Source: Paracoccaceae bacterium (lineage in GTDB: Bacteria > Pseudomonadota > Alphaproteobacteria > Rhodobacterales > Rhodobacteraceae). Taken from it: a stretch of 36,624 nt of DNA. The stretch spans positions 1 to 36,624 of the forward strand of contig JAHYIZ010000030.1 in NCBI GenBank assembly GCA_019429405.1. The letters are read 5' to 3'. Positions 6,792 to 16,752 of this stretch are shown one piece after another (positions within the stretch are counted from its first letter, which is position 1; each line of letters begins with the position of its first letter). The position numbers were made by a program, and so were the translations under genes. The notes beneath the pieces are model-generated. The model was given only the letters and a program-made list of their open reading frames with translations, did not search any database and was not told the origin of the DNA.

Positions 6792-7697
6792 ATGCCGCTG
6801 ACCACTGAACAGGCCGCCGAGATCGCCGAGGCCCGCGCCACCCCGCGCCCCACGCTGCGCGCCACGTCGCCCGGCATGGAGGCCGAGCTTTATACCGCGC
6901 ACCCGATCCTTGACCACGGCCTCCTGCGGGTGATCGATTATATGGGCGACGATGCCGCGATCTGTCAGGCTGCGCGCGTATCTTATGGGCGCGGCACCAA
7001 GGCGGTGACGGATGACAAGGGTCTGATCCGCTATCTGATGCGGCACTGGCATTCGACCCCGTTCGAGATGTGCGAGGTCAAGTTTCATGTCAAATTGCCC
7101 GTGTTTGTGGCGCGCCAGTGGATCAGGCACCGCACCGCCAACGTCAACGAATACTCGGCCCGCTATTCCATTCTCGACCGCGAATTCTACATTCCGGCGC
7201 CCGAAAACCTTGCCGCGCAGTCGGTGGTGAACAATCAGGGCCGGGGCGCATTGCTTGAAGGAGATGAGGCGCAGCGCGTGCTCGACATCCTGCGCGACGA
7301 CGCAATGCGCAGCTTTGACCATTACGAGGGCATGCTAAGCCAAGAGGGGCAAAAGGGCCTCGCGCGCGAGCTGGCGCGCATGAACTTGCCGATGAACACC
7401 TATACCCAGTGGTATTGGAAAACCGACCTGCACAACCTCTTCCACTTCCTGCGCCTGCGCGCCGATGTGCACGCGCAATACGAAATCAGGGTCTATGCCG
7501 AGAAGATGTGCGACATTACCCGCGCTTGGGTGCCGCTCGCCTATGGCGCCTTTGAAGATTATCGGTTGGGCGGGGTCAACCTTTCGGCCCGCGCGAAGGA
7601 AGTGCTGCAGCGCCGCCTGCGCGGCGAGACCGTAACGCAAGAGATGAGCGGCATGAGCAAGGGCGAGTGGCGCGAGTTTCAAGCCGATTGGGGGTAA
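6792..7697 (+). CDS. thyX: FAD-dependent thymidylate synthase ThyX
   Basis: The 301-residue flavoenzyme makes dTMP from dUMP using methylene-tetrahydrofolate and NADPH. The signature RHR-x7-S is present as R112-H113-R114 with S122. The start is well supported: CGGAGGG lies six bases before ATG 6792. The protein is longer than minimal ThyX (about 220-250 residues), with an N-terminal extension of about 30 residues and a C-terminal tail, as in other alphaproteobacterial ThyX proteins. No thyA is visible in the window, so this may be the cell's dTMP source, but the window is too small to say. It stands alone, divergent from the lipoprotein gene. Confidence 0.96.
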   Translation: MPLTTEQAAEIAEARATPRPTLRATSPGMEAELYTAHPILDHGLLRVIDYMGDDAAICQAARVSYGRGTKAVTDDKGLIRYLMRHWHSTPFEMCEVKFHVKLPVFVARQWIRHRTANVNEYSARYSILDREFYIPAPENLAAQSVVNNQGRGALLEGDEAQRVLDILRDDAMRSFDHYEGMLSQEGQKGLARELARMNLPMNTYTQWYWKTDLHNLFHFLRLRADVHAQYEIRVYAEKMCDITRAWVPLAYGAFEDYRLGGVNLSARAKEVLQRRLRGETVTQEMSGMSKGEWREFQADWG

Positions 7698-7823
7698 GTG
7701 CGCGCGCCCACAGCGCATCTTTGCGGGTGACGCGGGCATGAGCCGCGCCGATTTCACCGCATGCCCCTTTTCTAATTCCGACCCCGCGCTACCTGAGCCC
7801 GAGTAGCCAGTTTCGGAGCACAC

Positions 7824-8225
7824 ATGGTCACCCTTGCGCTTTACGCCACCACCGCCCTGATCTTCCTTGCCCTTGACGCGGTGATGCTGACCCGCGTCAT
7901 GCGGCCGCTGTTTGAGCAGCACATCGGTAGCCTGCTGGCCGCCGATCTGCGCCTCGTCCCGGCGGCGCTTTTTTACCTCGGCTATGTCGCGGGCCTCGTG
8001 TGGCTCGTGTCGCTGCCCGCGCTACGCGCCGGGGCACCTCTGCAAGCGCTGATCGGCGGCGCCGTGCTGGGCGCGCTTGCCTATGGCACCTACGAGTTCA
8101 CCAATTACGCCACCCTTGCGGCGTGGCGCCCCTCAATGGTCGCCACCGACCTGATTTGGGGCACTGTTTTGACAGGGTTTTCAGCTTGGGCCGGGGTGGC
8201 GATCACCCGCGCCTGGGCAGCTTAG
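7824..8225 (+). CDS. DUF2177 family membrane protein
   Basis: The 133-residue protein has four hydrophobic segments (about 4-22, 46-65, 72-90 and 108-130) and is predicted to be integral in the inner membrane. Conserved features of DUF2177 are present: an LDAVML motif in the first helix, [11 protein letters not shown] in the second, and [12 protein letters not shown] followed by DLIWGTVLT near the end. Function is unknown for the family. The stop codon shares four bases with the stop of carB on the opposite strand, so the two genes converge without any spacer. Confidence 0.88.
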   Translation: MVTLALYATTALIFLALDAVMLTRVMRPLFEQHIGSLLAADLRLVPAALFYLGYVAGLVWLVSLPALRAGAPLQALIGGAVLGALAYGTYEFTNYATLAAWRPSMVATDLIWGTVLTGFSAWAGVAITRAWAA

Positions 8226-11200
8226 GCCTGCAGCGGGCGCACCGAAATTTCACCTTCACCGCGTGACTTCATCGCCGCGACGGCGGCGATGCAGGCGGCG
8301 GCGGTGGTGAAATAGGGGATCCGGTCATAAAGCGCCACGGCCCGAATGTCGCGGCTGTCTGACACCGCCTGGCTGCCTTCGGTGGTGTTCATCACCAGCT
8401 GGATGTCGCCGTTCTTCAGCCTGTCAACGATGTTCGGGCGGCCCTCGTAGACCTTGTTGACGACCTCGGCGGGCACCCCGTTCGCCGCAAGGAAGGCGGC
8501 GGTGCCCCGCGTTGCCAGCAACGAAAATCCCATCGCAACCAAAGTGTTGGCAGATGCCGCCAGTTCGCCGGTCTTGTCCATTTCCTTGACAGAAAGGAAT
8601 ACGCGGCCGGTCTCGGGCAAGATCGTGCCGGCGCCCATCTGCGCCTTCAGGAAGGCGCGGGCAAAGTTGCGGTCCCACCCCATCACCTCGCCGGTCGAGC
8701 GCATTTCGGGCCCCAAGAGCGTATCGACGCCGGGGAAGCGCGCGAAGGGCAGCACCGCCTCTTTCACCGAGAACCACGGAGTGATCGGGTCGGCGAGCGT
8801 CATCGGGTTGGCCAGCGGCAGCGTGGAATCGGGGCCGACACCCGCAGGGTAGGCGGCGCGCAACGGGAAATTCGCCATCGGCTCGCCCGCCATCAGCCGC
8901 GCCGCGATCGAGGCAATGGCGCTGTCGGTGGCCTTGGCGACAAAGGGCACGGTGCGGCTGGCGCGCGGGTTCACCTCAAGCACATAGATCACATCGTCCT
9001 TGATCGCGAATTGCACGTTCATCAGGCCGACCACGTTCAGCCCCAAAGCCATCGCCTCGGTCTGCTTTTTCAGCTCGGCCACGGTTTCGGGCGAAAGCGT
9101 GTGCGGCGGCAGCGAGCAGGCGCTGTCGCCCGAATGCACGCCTGCCTCTTCGATATGCTGCATGATGCCCGCGACATGCACCGATTTGCCGTCGCAAAGC
9201 GCATCGACATCGACCTCGATCGCGTTTGACAGGTAGCTGTCCAGAAGCACCGGGCTGTCGCCAGAAACCCGCACCGCCTCGCGGATGTAGCGTTCAAGCT
9301 GGGCGTCGTCGCGCACGATCTCCATGGCGCGGCCGCCCAGCACATAAGACGGGCGGATCACCAGCGGGTAGCCGATACGCGCTGCAATATCAAAGGCTTC
9401 GTCGCGGCTGCTGGCAAGCCCGTTGACCGGCTGGCGCAGGTTCAGATCGTTCAGCAGCTTCTGGAACCGCTTGCGGTCTTCGGCCAGGTCGATGGCGTCC
9501 GGCGTGGTGCCGAGGATCGGGATGCCCTCGGCCTCAAGCGCGCGCGCGAGTTTCAGCGGTGTTTGCCCGCCAAATTGCACGATAACGCCGTGCAAGGTGC
9601 CGTTTTCCTGCTCGACGCGCAGGATTTCCAGCACATGTTCAAGGGTCAACGGTTCAAAATAGAGCCGATCCGATGTGTCGTAGTCGGTGCTGACGGTCTC
9701 GGGGTTGCAGTTGATCATGATCGTCTCGTAGCCGACCTTGGTCAGCGCGAAACAGGCGTGGCAGCAGCAATAATCAAACTCGATCCCCTGCCCGATGCGG
9801 TTGGGGCCGCCCCCGAGGATCACCACCTTTTTCGCGGTCGTCGGGCGCGCCTCGCATTCCACGTCGCCCATCGCGGGGGTCTCGTAGGTGGAATACATGT
9901 AGGGCGTCTGTGCCTCGAACTCGGCGGCGCAGGTGTCGATGCGTTTGAAGACTGCCTGCACGCCCAGATTGCGCCGCGCGCGCCGCACCTGGCCTTCATC
10001 GCGGCCCGTCAGGTGGGCCAGCCGGGCATCGGTGAAGCCCATCATCTTGAGCTTGCGCAGCCCTTCGGCGTTGAGCGGAAGGCCCGAGGCGCGAATTTCG
10101 GCTTCTTGTTCGATAATTTCTCTTATCCGGGCAAGAAACCACGGGTCATAGGCGGTGGACTGTTCGATTTCTGCATCTGTCAGCCCATGCCGCATAGCCT
10201 GCGCGATCAATCGCATACGGTCCGGCGTCTGTGCCGAAAGGGCTTTTACGACCGCCGCTTTCTCTGGCGCGCCCTCGATCTCAATTTCGTCAAAGCCGCT
10301 CAGGCCGGTTTCCATGCTGGCCAGCGCTTTTTGCACCGATTCGTGGAAGCTGCGGCCGATTGCCATCGCCTCGCCCACTGACTTCATCGCAGTGGTCAGC
10401 TCGGCCTTCGACCCCGCAAACTTTTCAAAGGCAAATCGCGGGATCTTGGTCACGACATAGTCGATACTCGGCTCAAAGCTCGCAGGCGTTACCTTGGTGA
10501 TGTCGTTGTCCAGCTCATCAAGCGTGTAGCCCACTGCAAGCTTCGCGGCGATCTTGGCGATCGGAAAGCCTGTGGCCTTCGAGGCCAGCGCCGATGACCG
10601 CGACACGCGGGGGTTCATCTCGATCACCACCATACGGCCATCGACCGGGTTGATCGCCCATTGCACGTTGGAACCGCCGGTTTCCACCCCGATTTCGCGC
10701 AGCACGGCGATCGAGCCGTTGCGCATGATCTGGTATTCCTTGTCGGTCAGCGTCAGCGCGGGGGCAACGGTAATGGAATCGCCGGTATGCACACCCATCG
10801 GGTCGATGTTTTCGATCGAACAGATGATGATCGCGTTGTCGGCTTTGTCGCGCACCACCTCCATCTCGAATTCTTTCCAGCCCAGAAGCGATTCATCGAC
10901 CAGAATCTGCGCCACCGGTGACGCATCAAGGCCCGAGCGGCAGATGCGCTCGTAGTCGTCGCGGTTGTAGGCAACGCCGCCGCCAGTGCCGCCAAGCGTG
11001 TAGGCCGGGCGAATGATCGCGGGCAGCCCGACATGTTCTATCGCGGCAATCGCCGCGGCCACGCCCGCGTTGATGTCATACTTGCCGTTTGGCAGTTTTG
11101 GCGCGGCAATGATGGTGGCTTTCGGGTTTTCTAGGCCGATACGGTCCATCGCTTCGCGAAACAGCTTGCGATCTTCTGCCATTTCAATGGCTTGCCGGTT

Positions 11201-11554
11201 TGCGCCAATTAGTTCAACGTTAAACCTTTCCAGCACCCCCATATCGGCCAGCGCCAGCGACGTGTTCAGCCCGGTCTGTCCGCCCATCGTGGGCAGCAAG
11301 GCATCGGGGCGCTCCTTCTCGATGATCTTGGCCACAACCTCGGGGGTGATTGGCTCAATATAGGTGGCGTCAGCCATTTCCGGGTCGGTCATGATTGTCG
11401 CGGGGTTCGAGTTGACCAGAATGACCCGGTAGCCTTCTTCGCGCAGCGCCTTGCAGGCTTGTGCACCGGAATAGTCGAACTCGCAGGCCTGCCCGATGAT
11501 GATAGGCCCCGCACCGATGATGAGAATGGATTTGATGTCGGTTCTCTTCGGCAT
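8222..11554 (-). CDS. carB: Carbamoyl phosphate synthase large subunit
   Basis: The 1110-residue protein catalyses ATP-dependent formation of carbamoyl phosphate from bicarbonate and ammonia, feeding arginine and pyrimidine synthesis; ammonia arrives from the CarA subunit. Two homologous halves are visible, each starting with a biotin-carboxylase-type nucleotide fold ([19 protein letters not shown] near the N-terminus and [23 protein letters not shown] near residue 590) and each containing an ATP-grasp domain. The allosteric MGS-like domain forms the last 150 or so residues. Length is slightly above the E. coli enzyme (1073), as in other alphaproteobacteria. It is not next to carA, which lies about 11.5 kb to the right on the same strand. 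A candidate promoter is at 11587-11614. Confidence 0.98.
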   Translation of the reverse strand: MPKRTDIKSILIIGAGPIIIGQACEFDYSGAQACKALREEGYRVILVNSNPATIMTDPEMADATYIEPITPEVVAKIIEKERPDALLPTMGGQTGLNTSLALADMGVLERFNVELIGANRQAIEMAEDRKLFREAMDRIGLENPKATIIAAPKLPNGKYDINAGVAAAIAAIEHVGLPAIIRPAYTLGGTGGGVAYNRDDYERICRSGLDASPVAQILVDESLLGWKEFEMEVVRDKADNAIIICSIENIDPMGVHTGDSITVAPALTLTDKEYQIMRNGSIAVLREIGVETGGSNVQWAINPVDGRMVVIEMNPRVSRSSALASKATGFPIAKIAAKLAVGYTLDELDNDITKVTPASFEPSIDYVVTKIPRFAFEKFAGSKAELTTAMKSVGEAMAIGRSFHESVQKALASMETGLSGFDEIEIEGAPEKAAVVKALSAQTPDRMRLIAQAMRHGLTDAEIEQSTAYDPWFLARIREIIEQEAEIRASGLPLNAEGLRKLKMMGFTDARLAHLTGRDEGQVRRARRNLGVQAVFKRIDTCAAEFEAQTPYMYSTYETPAMGDVECEARPTTAKKVVILGGGPNRIGQGIEFDYCCCHACFALTKVGYETIMINCNPETVSTDYDTSDRLYFEPLTLEHVLEILRVEQENGTLHGVIVQFGGQTPLKLARALEAEGIPILGTTPDAIDLAEDRKRFQKLLNDLNLRQPVNGLASSRDEAFDIAARIGYPLVIRPSYVLGGRAMEIVRDDAQLERYIREAVRVSGDSPVLLDSYLSNAIEVDVDALCDGKSVHVAGIMQHIEEAGVHSGDSACSLPPHTLSPETVAELKKQTEAMALGLNVVGLMNVQFAIKDDVIYVLEVNPRASRTVPFVAKATDSAIASIAARLMAGEPMANFPLRAAYPAGVGPDSTLPLANPMTLADPITPWFSVKEAVLPFARFPGVDTLLGPEMRSTGEVMGWDRNFARAFLKAQMGAGTILPETGRVFLSVKEMDKTGELAASANTLVAMGFSLLATRGTAAFLAANGVPAEVVNKVYEGRPNIVDRLKNGDIQLVMNTTEGSQAVSDSRDIRAVALYDRIPYFTTAAACIAAVAAMKSRGEGEISVRPLQA

Positions 11555-11586
11555 GACGGTCCCCTTCGACGGCGCAAATTGACCGC

Positions 11587-11614
11587 GTTATAGACATGTG
11601 AAGGGTGCGCGCAA
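11587..11614 (-). promoter_or_regulatory. Candidate carB promoter
   Basis: On the minus strand TTGCGC (11614-11609) is followed after 16 bases by TATAAC (11592-11587), 32 bases before the carB start. The -10 box matches five of six consensus bases. Judged by eye only. Confidence 0.45.
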
Positions 11615-11667
11615 GTGTTCAAGGCCCCATCAAAGCACAGATGACGGGTTTTCCGCCGCGCCGATGC

Positions 11668-11696
11668 TTGACTTCGCCGCGCCGTCGCGGTGTATC
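11668..11696 (+). promoter_or_regulatory. Candidate aspS promoter
   Basis: TTGACT (11668-11673) and TGTATC (11691-11696) are spaced by 17 bases and lie 35 bases before the aspS start. The -35 box is strong and the -10 box weak. It is divergent from the carB promoter candidate. Confidence 0.4.
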
Positions 11697-11730
11697 GGCG
11701 CGAAACCAACGCCTCGGGAAGGGGACGCCC

Positions 11731-13746
11731 ATGCACGCCTATCGCAGCCACACCTGTGGCGATCTGAACGCCTCGCATGCCGGGGCCGATGTGCGCCTGT
11801 CGGGCTGGGTGCACCGGGTGCGCGACCACGGCGGCGTGCTGTTCATCGACCTGCGCGACCATTACGGCATCACGCAGCTGATCTGCGATGGCGACTCGGC
11901 GGCGTTTGCCGCGCTTGAGGCGGTGCGCGCGGAATGGGTGATCCGCATTGACGGCGGTGTGAAACTGCGCGACGCGGCACTTGTGAACCCCAAGATCCCG
12001 ACCGGTGAGATTGAGGTTTATGTTCGTGAGATCGAGGTGCTGGGCGCCGCCGACGAATTGCCGGTGCAGGTCTTCGGCGATCAGGAATACCCCGAGGAAA
12101 CGCGGCTCGCCTACCGCTTTCTCGATCTGCGGCGCGAGGGGCTGCACGCCAACATGATGCTGCGTTCAAACGTCGTGCGCAGCATGCGCAACCGTATGTG
12201 GGCGCAGGGGTTTACCGAGTTTCAGACGCCGATCATCACCGCCTCGAGCCCCGAGGGTGCGCGCGATTTTCTGGTGCCGTCGCGGCTGCACCCCGGCAAA
12301 TTCTACGCCCTGCCGCAGGCGCCGCAGCAGTTCAAGCAGCTGATCATGGTGGCGGGGTTCGACCGCTATTTTCAGATCGCGCCCTGCTTTCGCGATGAAG
12401 ACCCGCGCGCCGACCGCAGCCCCACCGATTTCTACCAGCTCGACCTTGAGATGAGCTTCGTCACGCAAGACGACGTGTTCGCGGCGGTGCAGCCGGTGAT
12501 TCAAGGCGTGTTCGAGGAATTTGGCAACGGTCGCACGGTTGATGCTGACTGGACGCGCATTTCTTATGCCGACAGCCTTTTGTGGTATGGCACCGACAAG
12601 CCAGACCTGCGCAACCCGATCAAGATGCAGGTGGTCAGCGAGCATTTCCGCGATTCGGGCTTTGCGATCTTCGCGAAACTGCTGGAAAACGAGGGCACCG
12701 AGGTGCGCGCCATTCCCGCGCCGGGCGGCGGCAGCCGCAAGTTCTGCGACCGGATGAATGCGTTTGCCCAGGCGCAAGGGCTGCCGGGGATGGGGTATAT
12801 TTTCTGGCGGAAACGGACTGATAGCTGGGCGGCAAAGATGGTGGAGCAACTGCGTCTTGCCGCACTCGGCGCGAAGGCCGTGGTCAGCGATCCGTTGGAG
12901 CGTGCAAGAGCACTGCGAGAAATTCGGGTTCTCGAAGCAGAAAGAGGGGATCGCCCCGAAATCATCTCAGAGAGTGAGCGGGACTCTTTGCTTGATCGTA
13001 TTGATCGACTAACCGCAGATGGTAAGAATGCAGAAGCCGAGCTCGTTGCGAATGCATATTTTGGTGATTTCGAAGCTGCAGGTCCGCTCGCCAAGAACAT
13101 CGGCCCGGAACGGACCGAGGCGCTTCGTGTGCAACTGGGCCTGGGCGAGGGCGACGCCGCGTTTTTCCTTGGCGGCAAGCCGGAACAGTTTGAGGCCGTG
13201 GCCGGGCGCGCGCGCAGCGAGATTGGGCGCGAGCTGGGTCTGGTGGAAGAAAACTGCTTCAAATTTGCCTGGATCGTCGATTTCCCGATGTATGAGAAGG
13301 ATGACGAGGGCAAGATCGACTTTTCCCACAACCCGTTTTCAATGCCGCAAGGCGGGCTTCAGGCGCTTTCGGGCGACCCGCTGAAAGTGCTGGGGTATCA
13401 ATACGATCTGGCCTGCAACGGCTACGAGCTGATCTCGGGCGCGATCCGCAACCACAAGCCGGAAATCATGCTCAAGGCGTTCGAACTGGCGGGGTATCCG
13501 GCAAGTGAGGTCGAAAAACGCTTTGGCGGCATGGTCAAGGCCTTCCGCTATGGTGCGCCGCCGCACGGCGGCTGCGCGGCGGGCATCGACCGCATCGTGA
13601 TGCTGCTTGCGAATGAGGCGAATATTCGCCAGGTCATCATGTTCCCGATGAACCAGCGCGCGGAGGACCTGATGATGGGCGCGCCGTCCGAGCCGACCAA
13701 CGAGCAGTTGCGCGAGTTGCGACTGCGCCCGGTGCCGAAAGACTGA
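11731..13746 (+). CDS. aspS: Aspartyl-tRNA synthetase with an extra internal domain
   Basis: This class II synthetase charges tRNA with aspartate (possibly also tRNA-Asn if the cell uses the amidotransferase route). The start is ATG 11731, 11 bases after a GGGAAGGGG ribosome site, matching the usual [11 protein letters not shown]-terminus. The order is an OB-fold anticodon-binding domain (about 1-110), the class II core with [22 protein letters not shown], the GAD insertion domain, and the core C-terminus with the class II motif 3 arginine (GIDRIVM). The protein has 671 residues where the bacterial family usually has about 590. The difference comes from one in-frame block at about residues 361-447 inside the GAD domain, described separately. 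Catalytic motifs look intact, so the enzyme is probably active. Confidence 0.97.
   Translation: MHAYRSHTCGDLNASHAGADVRLSGWVHRVRDHGGVLFIDLRDHYGITQLICDGDSAAFAALEAVRAEWVIRIDGGVKLRDAALVNPKIPTGEIEVYVREIEVLGAADELPVQVFGDQEYPEETRLAYRFLDLRREGLHANMMLRSNVVRSMRNRMWAQGFTEFQTPIITASSPEGARDFLVPSRLHPGKFYALPQAPQQFKQLIMVAGFDRYFQIAPCFRDEDPRADRSPTDFYQLDLEMSFVTQDDVFAAVQPVIQGVFEEFGNGRTVDADWTRISYADSLLWYGTDKPDLRNPIKMQVVSEHFRDSGFAIFAKLLENEGTEVRAIPAPGGGSRKFCDRMNAFAQAQGLPGMGYIFWRKRTDSWAAKMVEQLRLAALGAKAVVSDPLERARALREIRVLEAERGDRPEIISESERDSLLDRIDRLTADGKNAEAELVANAYFGDFEAAGPLAKNIGPERTEALRVQLGLGEGDAAFFLGGKPEQFEAVAGRARSEIGRELGLVEENCFKFAWIVDFPMYEKDDEGKIDFSHNPFSMPQGGLQALSGDPLKVLGYQYDLACNGYELISGAIRNHKPEIMLKAFELAGYPASEVEKRFGGMVKAFRYGAPPHGGCAAGIDRIVMLLANEANIRQVIMFPMNQRAEDLMMGAPSEPTNEQLRELRLRPVPKD
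12811..13071 (+). other. In-frame insertion of about 80 codons within aspS
   Basis: The usual alphaproteobacterial AspRS runs from GMGYIFWR through a few linker residues straight into [11 protein letters not shown]. Here about 87 residues (361-447) sit between these two segments. The block is charged and probably helical (for example [19 protein letters not shown]), with no intein splice residues or homing-endonuclease motif. By my hand count 41 of 87 codons in it end in G or C, against about 41 of 50 just upstream. It also contains AGA and CTA codons, which look rare elsewhere. ATATTTT occurs just before it (12797-12803) and near its right end (13056-13062), possibly by chance. It looks like an acquired segment; origin and role are unknown. 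Confidence 0.75.
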
Positions 13747-13752
13747 GCCGGG

Positions 13753-13887
13753 TCAGGCGCCGAAGGCGCGCACCGCAGTCGCGAGAACGGAAAACACCAG
13801 CGTCAGCGCCCCCAGGCTGAACACGGTCCAATGCGTCGCGCGGGTCAGGCGTTCGTTCTCGACGATGAGGCGAAGGCGTCTGGACAT
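13753..13887 (-). CDS. 44-residue single-helix membrane peptide
   Basis: A short frame starts at ATG 13887, with AAGGA 11-15 bases upstream as ribosome site, and ends at TGA 13753, six bases from the aspS stop on the other strand. The product has a basic, charged N-terminus (MSRRLRLIVENERLTRATHW) and then one hydrophobic segment of about 22 residues (WTVFSLGALTLVFSVLATAV), which fits a single transmembrane helix with the N-terminus in the cytoplasm. No family is recognised. The ribosome site, the amphipathic-then-hydrophobic layout and the tight fit between neighbours favour a real gene. It is too short for certainty. Confidence 0.5.
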   Translation of the reverse strand: MSRRLRLIVENERLTRATHWTVFSLGALTLVFSVLATAVRAFGA

Positions 13888-14030
13888 GATCAAGGATTCC
13901 TTCGTGAGATGCCGCTGAGGTGCATGTTTGGCGCCGATTGCGGCAGGTTTGCGGAGTGTCGGTGCCGAATTGCGGGCATTTGCGCGTGGGTTCGCACTGC
14001 GCTAGGCTCAAACCCAAACATGGGGCCGAA

Positions 14031-14759
14031 ATGCAGACTGAAAAGAGGTTCGGGGCGACCCTGCCCGACTGGAAGGCCCCGGTTCCGCCCGGCCCGGCCC
14101 AGATCGAAGGGCGCTATGCGCGTCTGGAACGGCTTGACCCGGCGGCCCACGCCCATGCGCTGCATGCGGCCTACAGCGACGATGATACCGTATGGGACTA
14201 TCTGCCCTACGGCCCCTTTGCCTCGGAAGCGGGCTTCATCCGATGGCTGCACGACATGGCTGCCAGCACCGACCCGTTCTTCTATGCAATTCGCGACCTC
14301 GACACCGGGCTGATCGGCGGCATGCAGGCGTATCTGCGCATCGCGCCCGAGGTGGGCAGCATCGAGCTTGGCCACATCAATCTGGCGCGCCGACTGCAAC
14401 GCAGCCGCGCCGCGACCGAAGCGATGCTGTTGACAATCGGCTGGGCCTTTGACGCGGGGTACCGCCGCTTTGAGTGGAAATGCGATGCGCTTAACCTGCC
14501 CTCGCGCCGCGCCGCTGCGCGTCTGGGGTTGAGCTATGAGGGCGTGTTCCGGCAAGCGACCATTTACAAGGGCCGCAATCGGGACACCGCCTGGTTTGCA
14601 GCAATCGATGCGGAATGGCCGGCGCTGCGGGCGGCCTACGCAAGCTGGCTCGCGCCGGAGAATTTCGATGTCGCAGGGCGCCAGATCACGCGTCTGGCCG
14701 ACCTCACGCGGCCGCTTCTGGCTACGCAGGACCCCGGTTGTAGCCGACCTGCCCCCTGA
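14031..14759 (+). CDS. GNAT family N-acetyltransferase (RimJ/RimL type)
   Basis: The 242-residue protein belongs to the GNAT acetyltransferases that move an acetyl group from acetyl-CoA to protein N-termini or small amines. The fold is readable from IEGRYARLERL (first strand, about residue 25) through IELGHINLARRLQRSRAATEAMLL (the acetyl-CoA-binding strand-loop-helix, about 110-133) to EWKCDALNLPSRRAAARLGLSYEG (about 155-180), the RimL-like C-terminal pattern. The start at ATG 14031 has a weak GGGG ribosome site; it is the first start in this frame that keeps a normal family length. The substrate is unknown. It stands alone between the small membrane peptide and the response regulator. Confidence 0.85.
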   Translation: MQTEKRFGATLPDWKAPVPPGPAQIEGRYARLERLDPAAHAHALHAAYSDDDTVWDYLPYGPFASEAGFIRWLHDMAASTDPFFYAIRDLDTGLIGGMQAYLRIAPEVGSIELGHINLARRLQRSRAATEAMLLTIGWAFDAGYRRFEWKCDALNLPSRRAAARLGLSYEGVFRQATIYKGRNRDTAWFAAIDAEWPALRAAYASWLAPENFDVAGRQITRLADLTRPLLATQDPGCSRPAP

Positions 14760-14786
14760 CCCTGGCTCGCGCGCTGCGCACATGAT

Positions 14787-15506
14787 CTAGAATTCCGCGC
14801 CTTGCGCCAGACGAACCCGAACCATCGCCGCGACTCGCGAAAGGCCCGGACCCGTGCCGGTGCCTGCCCGTTGTGCCCGCATCAGCGAACCCGCCGCCTC
14901 GCGCAGTGCTGGGTCATGGGCGCCAAGCGCGATTCCGGCAAGGAAATGAGAGATATAGTCGATTGCCGCTGCATCAGGGGCGTCGCCGAGAAGCTCTGCG
15001 ACCTGCGTCAGATCATCGCGCAGCGCAAGCGGGTCTGGCCGCACCATGGTGTCGGCCACCGCGTGCACACCTAATGGTCGCTGGTCGGGCGGCATTGCGC
15101 CAAGGATCTGGTTCTGAAATTCGGCAAGGCTTTCAACGGGCTTCGCCAAAAAGCCGTCGGCCCCCGCCGCAAGTGCTGCGGCCTCGCCATCACTGTCGCC
15201 CGAGCAGCCGAGGATCACCGTGGTGCGGCCGGGCAGGGCGGCAAGCTCGGCAATGAGATCGGTTCCGGAGCCGTCGGGCAAGCCAAGATCGACAATCACG
15301 ACTGCGGGGCGATAGGTCTGCAGATGCCGATGCGCCGAGTGCAGGCAGTCGGCGCGCCGGATACGCGCGCCGGAGCGCAGGCACAACAGCCGCATCGCCT
15401 CGCAGGCAAAGCGGCTGTCTTCAACCACCAGCACGGTCATGCCCACCAGCGGGCGTTCCGCGCTTGCGGCGCGGCTGGCGAGAAAATCGGAAATATCATT
15501 GCCCAT
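14787..15506 (-). CDS. Response regulator with receiver domain and an unassigned C-terminal region
   Basis: The receiver domain covers about residues 23-140 of 239. The conserved residues are present: acidic pair E29/D30, phospho-acceptor D73 (VIVDLGLPDGSG), S102 and K122 (FLAKPV). The last 100 residues carry no DNA-binding or enzymatic domain that I recognise and are mostly helical, with many Ala and Leu. I chose ATG 15506, which has GGAGG six bases upstream, over ATG 15524, whose GGAGG is only two bases away. No histidine kinase is next to it, so the partner is elsewhere. It may act by protein-protein contact. A single-domain regulator with a family-specific tail is the safest description. 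Confidence 0.85.
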   Translation of the reverse strand: MGNDISDFLASRAASAERPLVGMTVLVVEDSRFACEAMRLLCLRSGARIRRADCLHSAHRHLQTYRPAVVIVDLGLPDGSGTDLIAELAALPGRTTVILGCSGDSDGEAAALAAGADGFLAKPVESLAEFQNQILGAMPPDQRPLGVHAVADTMVRPDPLALRDDLTQVAELLGDAPDAAAIDYISHFLAGIALGAHDPALREAAGSLMRAQRAGTGTGPGLSRVAAMVRVRLAQGAEF

Positions 15507-15623
15507 CGCAGCCTCCGGAATCATCTCCTCCGATCAAGCACGCGAATATCTAATCGTTGGTAAACGTTGCCCGCATGGCGCGCACAGGGTAAACCCGGTG
15601 CGATATCCAGCAGGGGGAACCCG

Positions 15624-16028
15624 ATGATCGGACGACTGAACCATGTGGCCATCGCGGTGCCCGACCTTGCGGCTGCCGTCGCGCAATATCGCGATACGCT
15701 GGGCGCCCGCGTCGGCGCACCGCAAGATGAGCCCGACCACGGCGTGACCGTAGTTTTCATCGAACTGCCCAACACCAAGATTGAACTGCTCTACCCGTTG
15801 GGGGCCGCCTCGCCGATTGCAGCGTTTCTGGAAAAGAACCCCGCCGGCGGCATTCATCACCTCTGCTATGAGGTCGATGATATCCTCGCCGCGCGCGATC
15901 GGTTGCAGGCGGCGGGCGCGCGGGTTCTGGGGACGGGCGAGCCCAAGATCGGCGCCCATGGCAAGCCGGTATTGTTCTTGCATCCCAAAGACTTCAACGG
16001 CTGCCTTGTCGAGCTGGAGCAGGTCTGA
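15624..16028 (+). CDS. mce: Methylmalonyl-CoA epimerase
   Basis: The 134-residue vicinal-oxygen-chelate enzyme interconverts the (2R) and (2S) forms of methylmalonyl-CoA in propionyl-CoA breakdown, supplying the substrate of methylmalonyl-CoA mutase. The characteristic segments are RLNHVAIAVPDL at the start (metal-binding His at residue 7), SPIAAFLEKNPAGGIHHLCYEVDDI in the middle, and GAHGKPVLFLHPKDFNGCLVELEQ at the end. ATG 15624 is preceded by AGGGGG. An upstream extension in frame lacks conservation and was not used. The stop overlaps the next start in a TGATG junction, a conserved pairing with DUF1467 in alphaproteobacteria. Confidence 0.95.
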   Translation: MIGRLNHVAIAVPDLAAAVAQYRDTLGARVGAPQDEPDHGVTVVFIELPNTKIELLYPLGAASPIAAFLEKNPAGGIHHLCYEVDDILAARDRLQAAGARVLGTGEPKIGAHGKPVLFLHPKDFNGCLVELEQV

Positions 16029-16297
16029 TGAACGCCACTGCCGCAGTTGTTCTGTTTGCTATGATCTGGTTCATGGTGTTCTTCATCCTGTTGCCGCTGC
16101 GGCTGAAAACGCAGGGCGAGGCGGGTGACGTGGTGCCGGGCACGCCTTCGTCGGCGCCGTCGGCGGGGGGCGTGGGCCGCAAGGCGCGGCTGACCACGGC
16201 CATCGCTATCGTACTTTGGGCGGCAATCGCGGGTGTCATTCTGTCGGGTTGGGTAACGCTGGCCGATATCGACTGGTTCGGGCAGCTTGCGCGCTAA
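16028..16297 (+). CDS. DUF1467 family small membrane protein
   Basis: The 89-residue protein has two hydrophobic helices (about 5-24 and 58-77) separated by a Gly/Pro/Ser-rich loop. The segment FMVFFILLPLRLKTQ after the first helix is the DUF1467 signature. Its function is unknown, but it follows mce in many alphaproteobacteria and is translationally coupled to it here (TGATG), so a link to the same transcript is firm even though a link in function is not. The stop codon shares four bases with the stop of the convergent Lrp-type gene. Confidence 0.9.
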   Translation: MNATAAVVLFAMIWFMVFFILLPLRLKTQGEAGDVVPGTPSSAPSAGGVGRKARLTTAIAIVLWAAIAGVILSGWVTLADIDWFGQLAR

Positions 16298-16752
16298 CCG
16301 ATAGGCCCCGGCCTGCGCTCCTCCGACAGCAATACGTTGGCCTCGACCTGCCCGATACCGGGCAGCGTCATGATTCGGCGCCGCAGCACGCGCTCAAAGT
16401 CGGCAATGTCGCGGGCAATGATGCGCAGGCGGTAATCGAACAGGCCAAGCACGTGCTGCACCGTCTGCACTTCCGGAATCGAGGTCGCGGCGCGCTCAAA
16501 ATCCTCCAACGATACCAGGCCTTTGGCGGCAAGCTTGATGCCGAGAAACACGGTCACGCCAAAGCCTAGCGCCGCGGTATCCAGCACCAGCCGGCGCCCG
16601 CGCAGCACCCCCGCATCCTGCAGCCGGCGGATCCGCCGCCACGCGGCGGGCTGGCTGAGCCCGAGGCTCCGCCCCAGCGCCCCGGCCCCTTGGGTCGCGT
16701 CGTGCGAAAGCGCCCGCAAAATCGCCCGGTCGGTATCATCCAGATCAATCAT
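16294..16752 (-). CDS. Lrp/AsnC family transcriptional regulator (second of a pair)
   Basis: The 152-residue protein has an N-terminal helix-turn-helix (about 4-60, DDTDRAILRALSHDA ... SQPAAWRRIRRLQDAGVLRG) and a C-terminal RAM domain (about 70-145) that normally binds amino acids and sets the oligomeric state. Its start overlaps the stop of the upstream paralogue by four bases, so the two are co-translated. It may form hetero-oligomers with that paralogue. The stop is shared in antisense with DUF1467. Likely targets are amino-acid metabolism genes; ilvC, divergent from this pair, is the closest candidate. Confidence 0.92.
   Translation of the reverse strand: MIDLDDTDRAILRALSHDATQGAGALGRSLGLSQPAAWRRIRRLQDAGVLRGRRLVLDTAALGFGVTVFLGIKLAAKGLVSLEDFERAATSIPEVQTVQHVLGLFDYRLRIIARDIADFERVLRRRIMTLPGIGQVEANVLLSEERRPGPIG

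Noticed and set aside
12811-13071. The aspS insertion as an intein
   Set aside because: No Cys/Ser/Thr start paired with a His-Asn end, no block B or homing endonuclease motif, and the block is too short even for a mini-intein.
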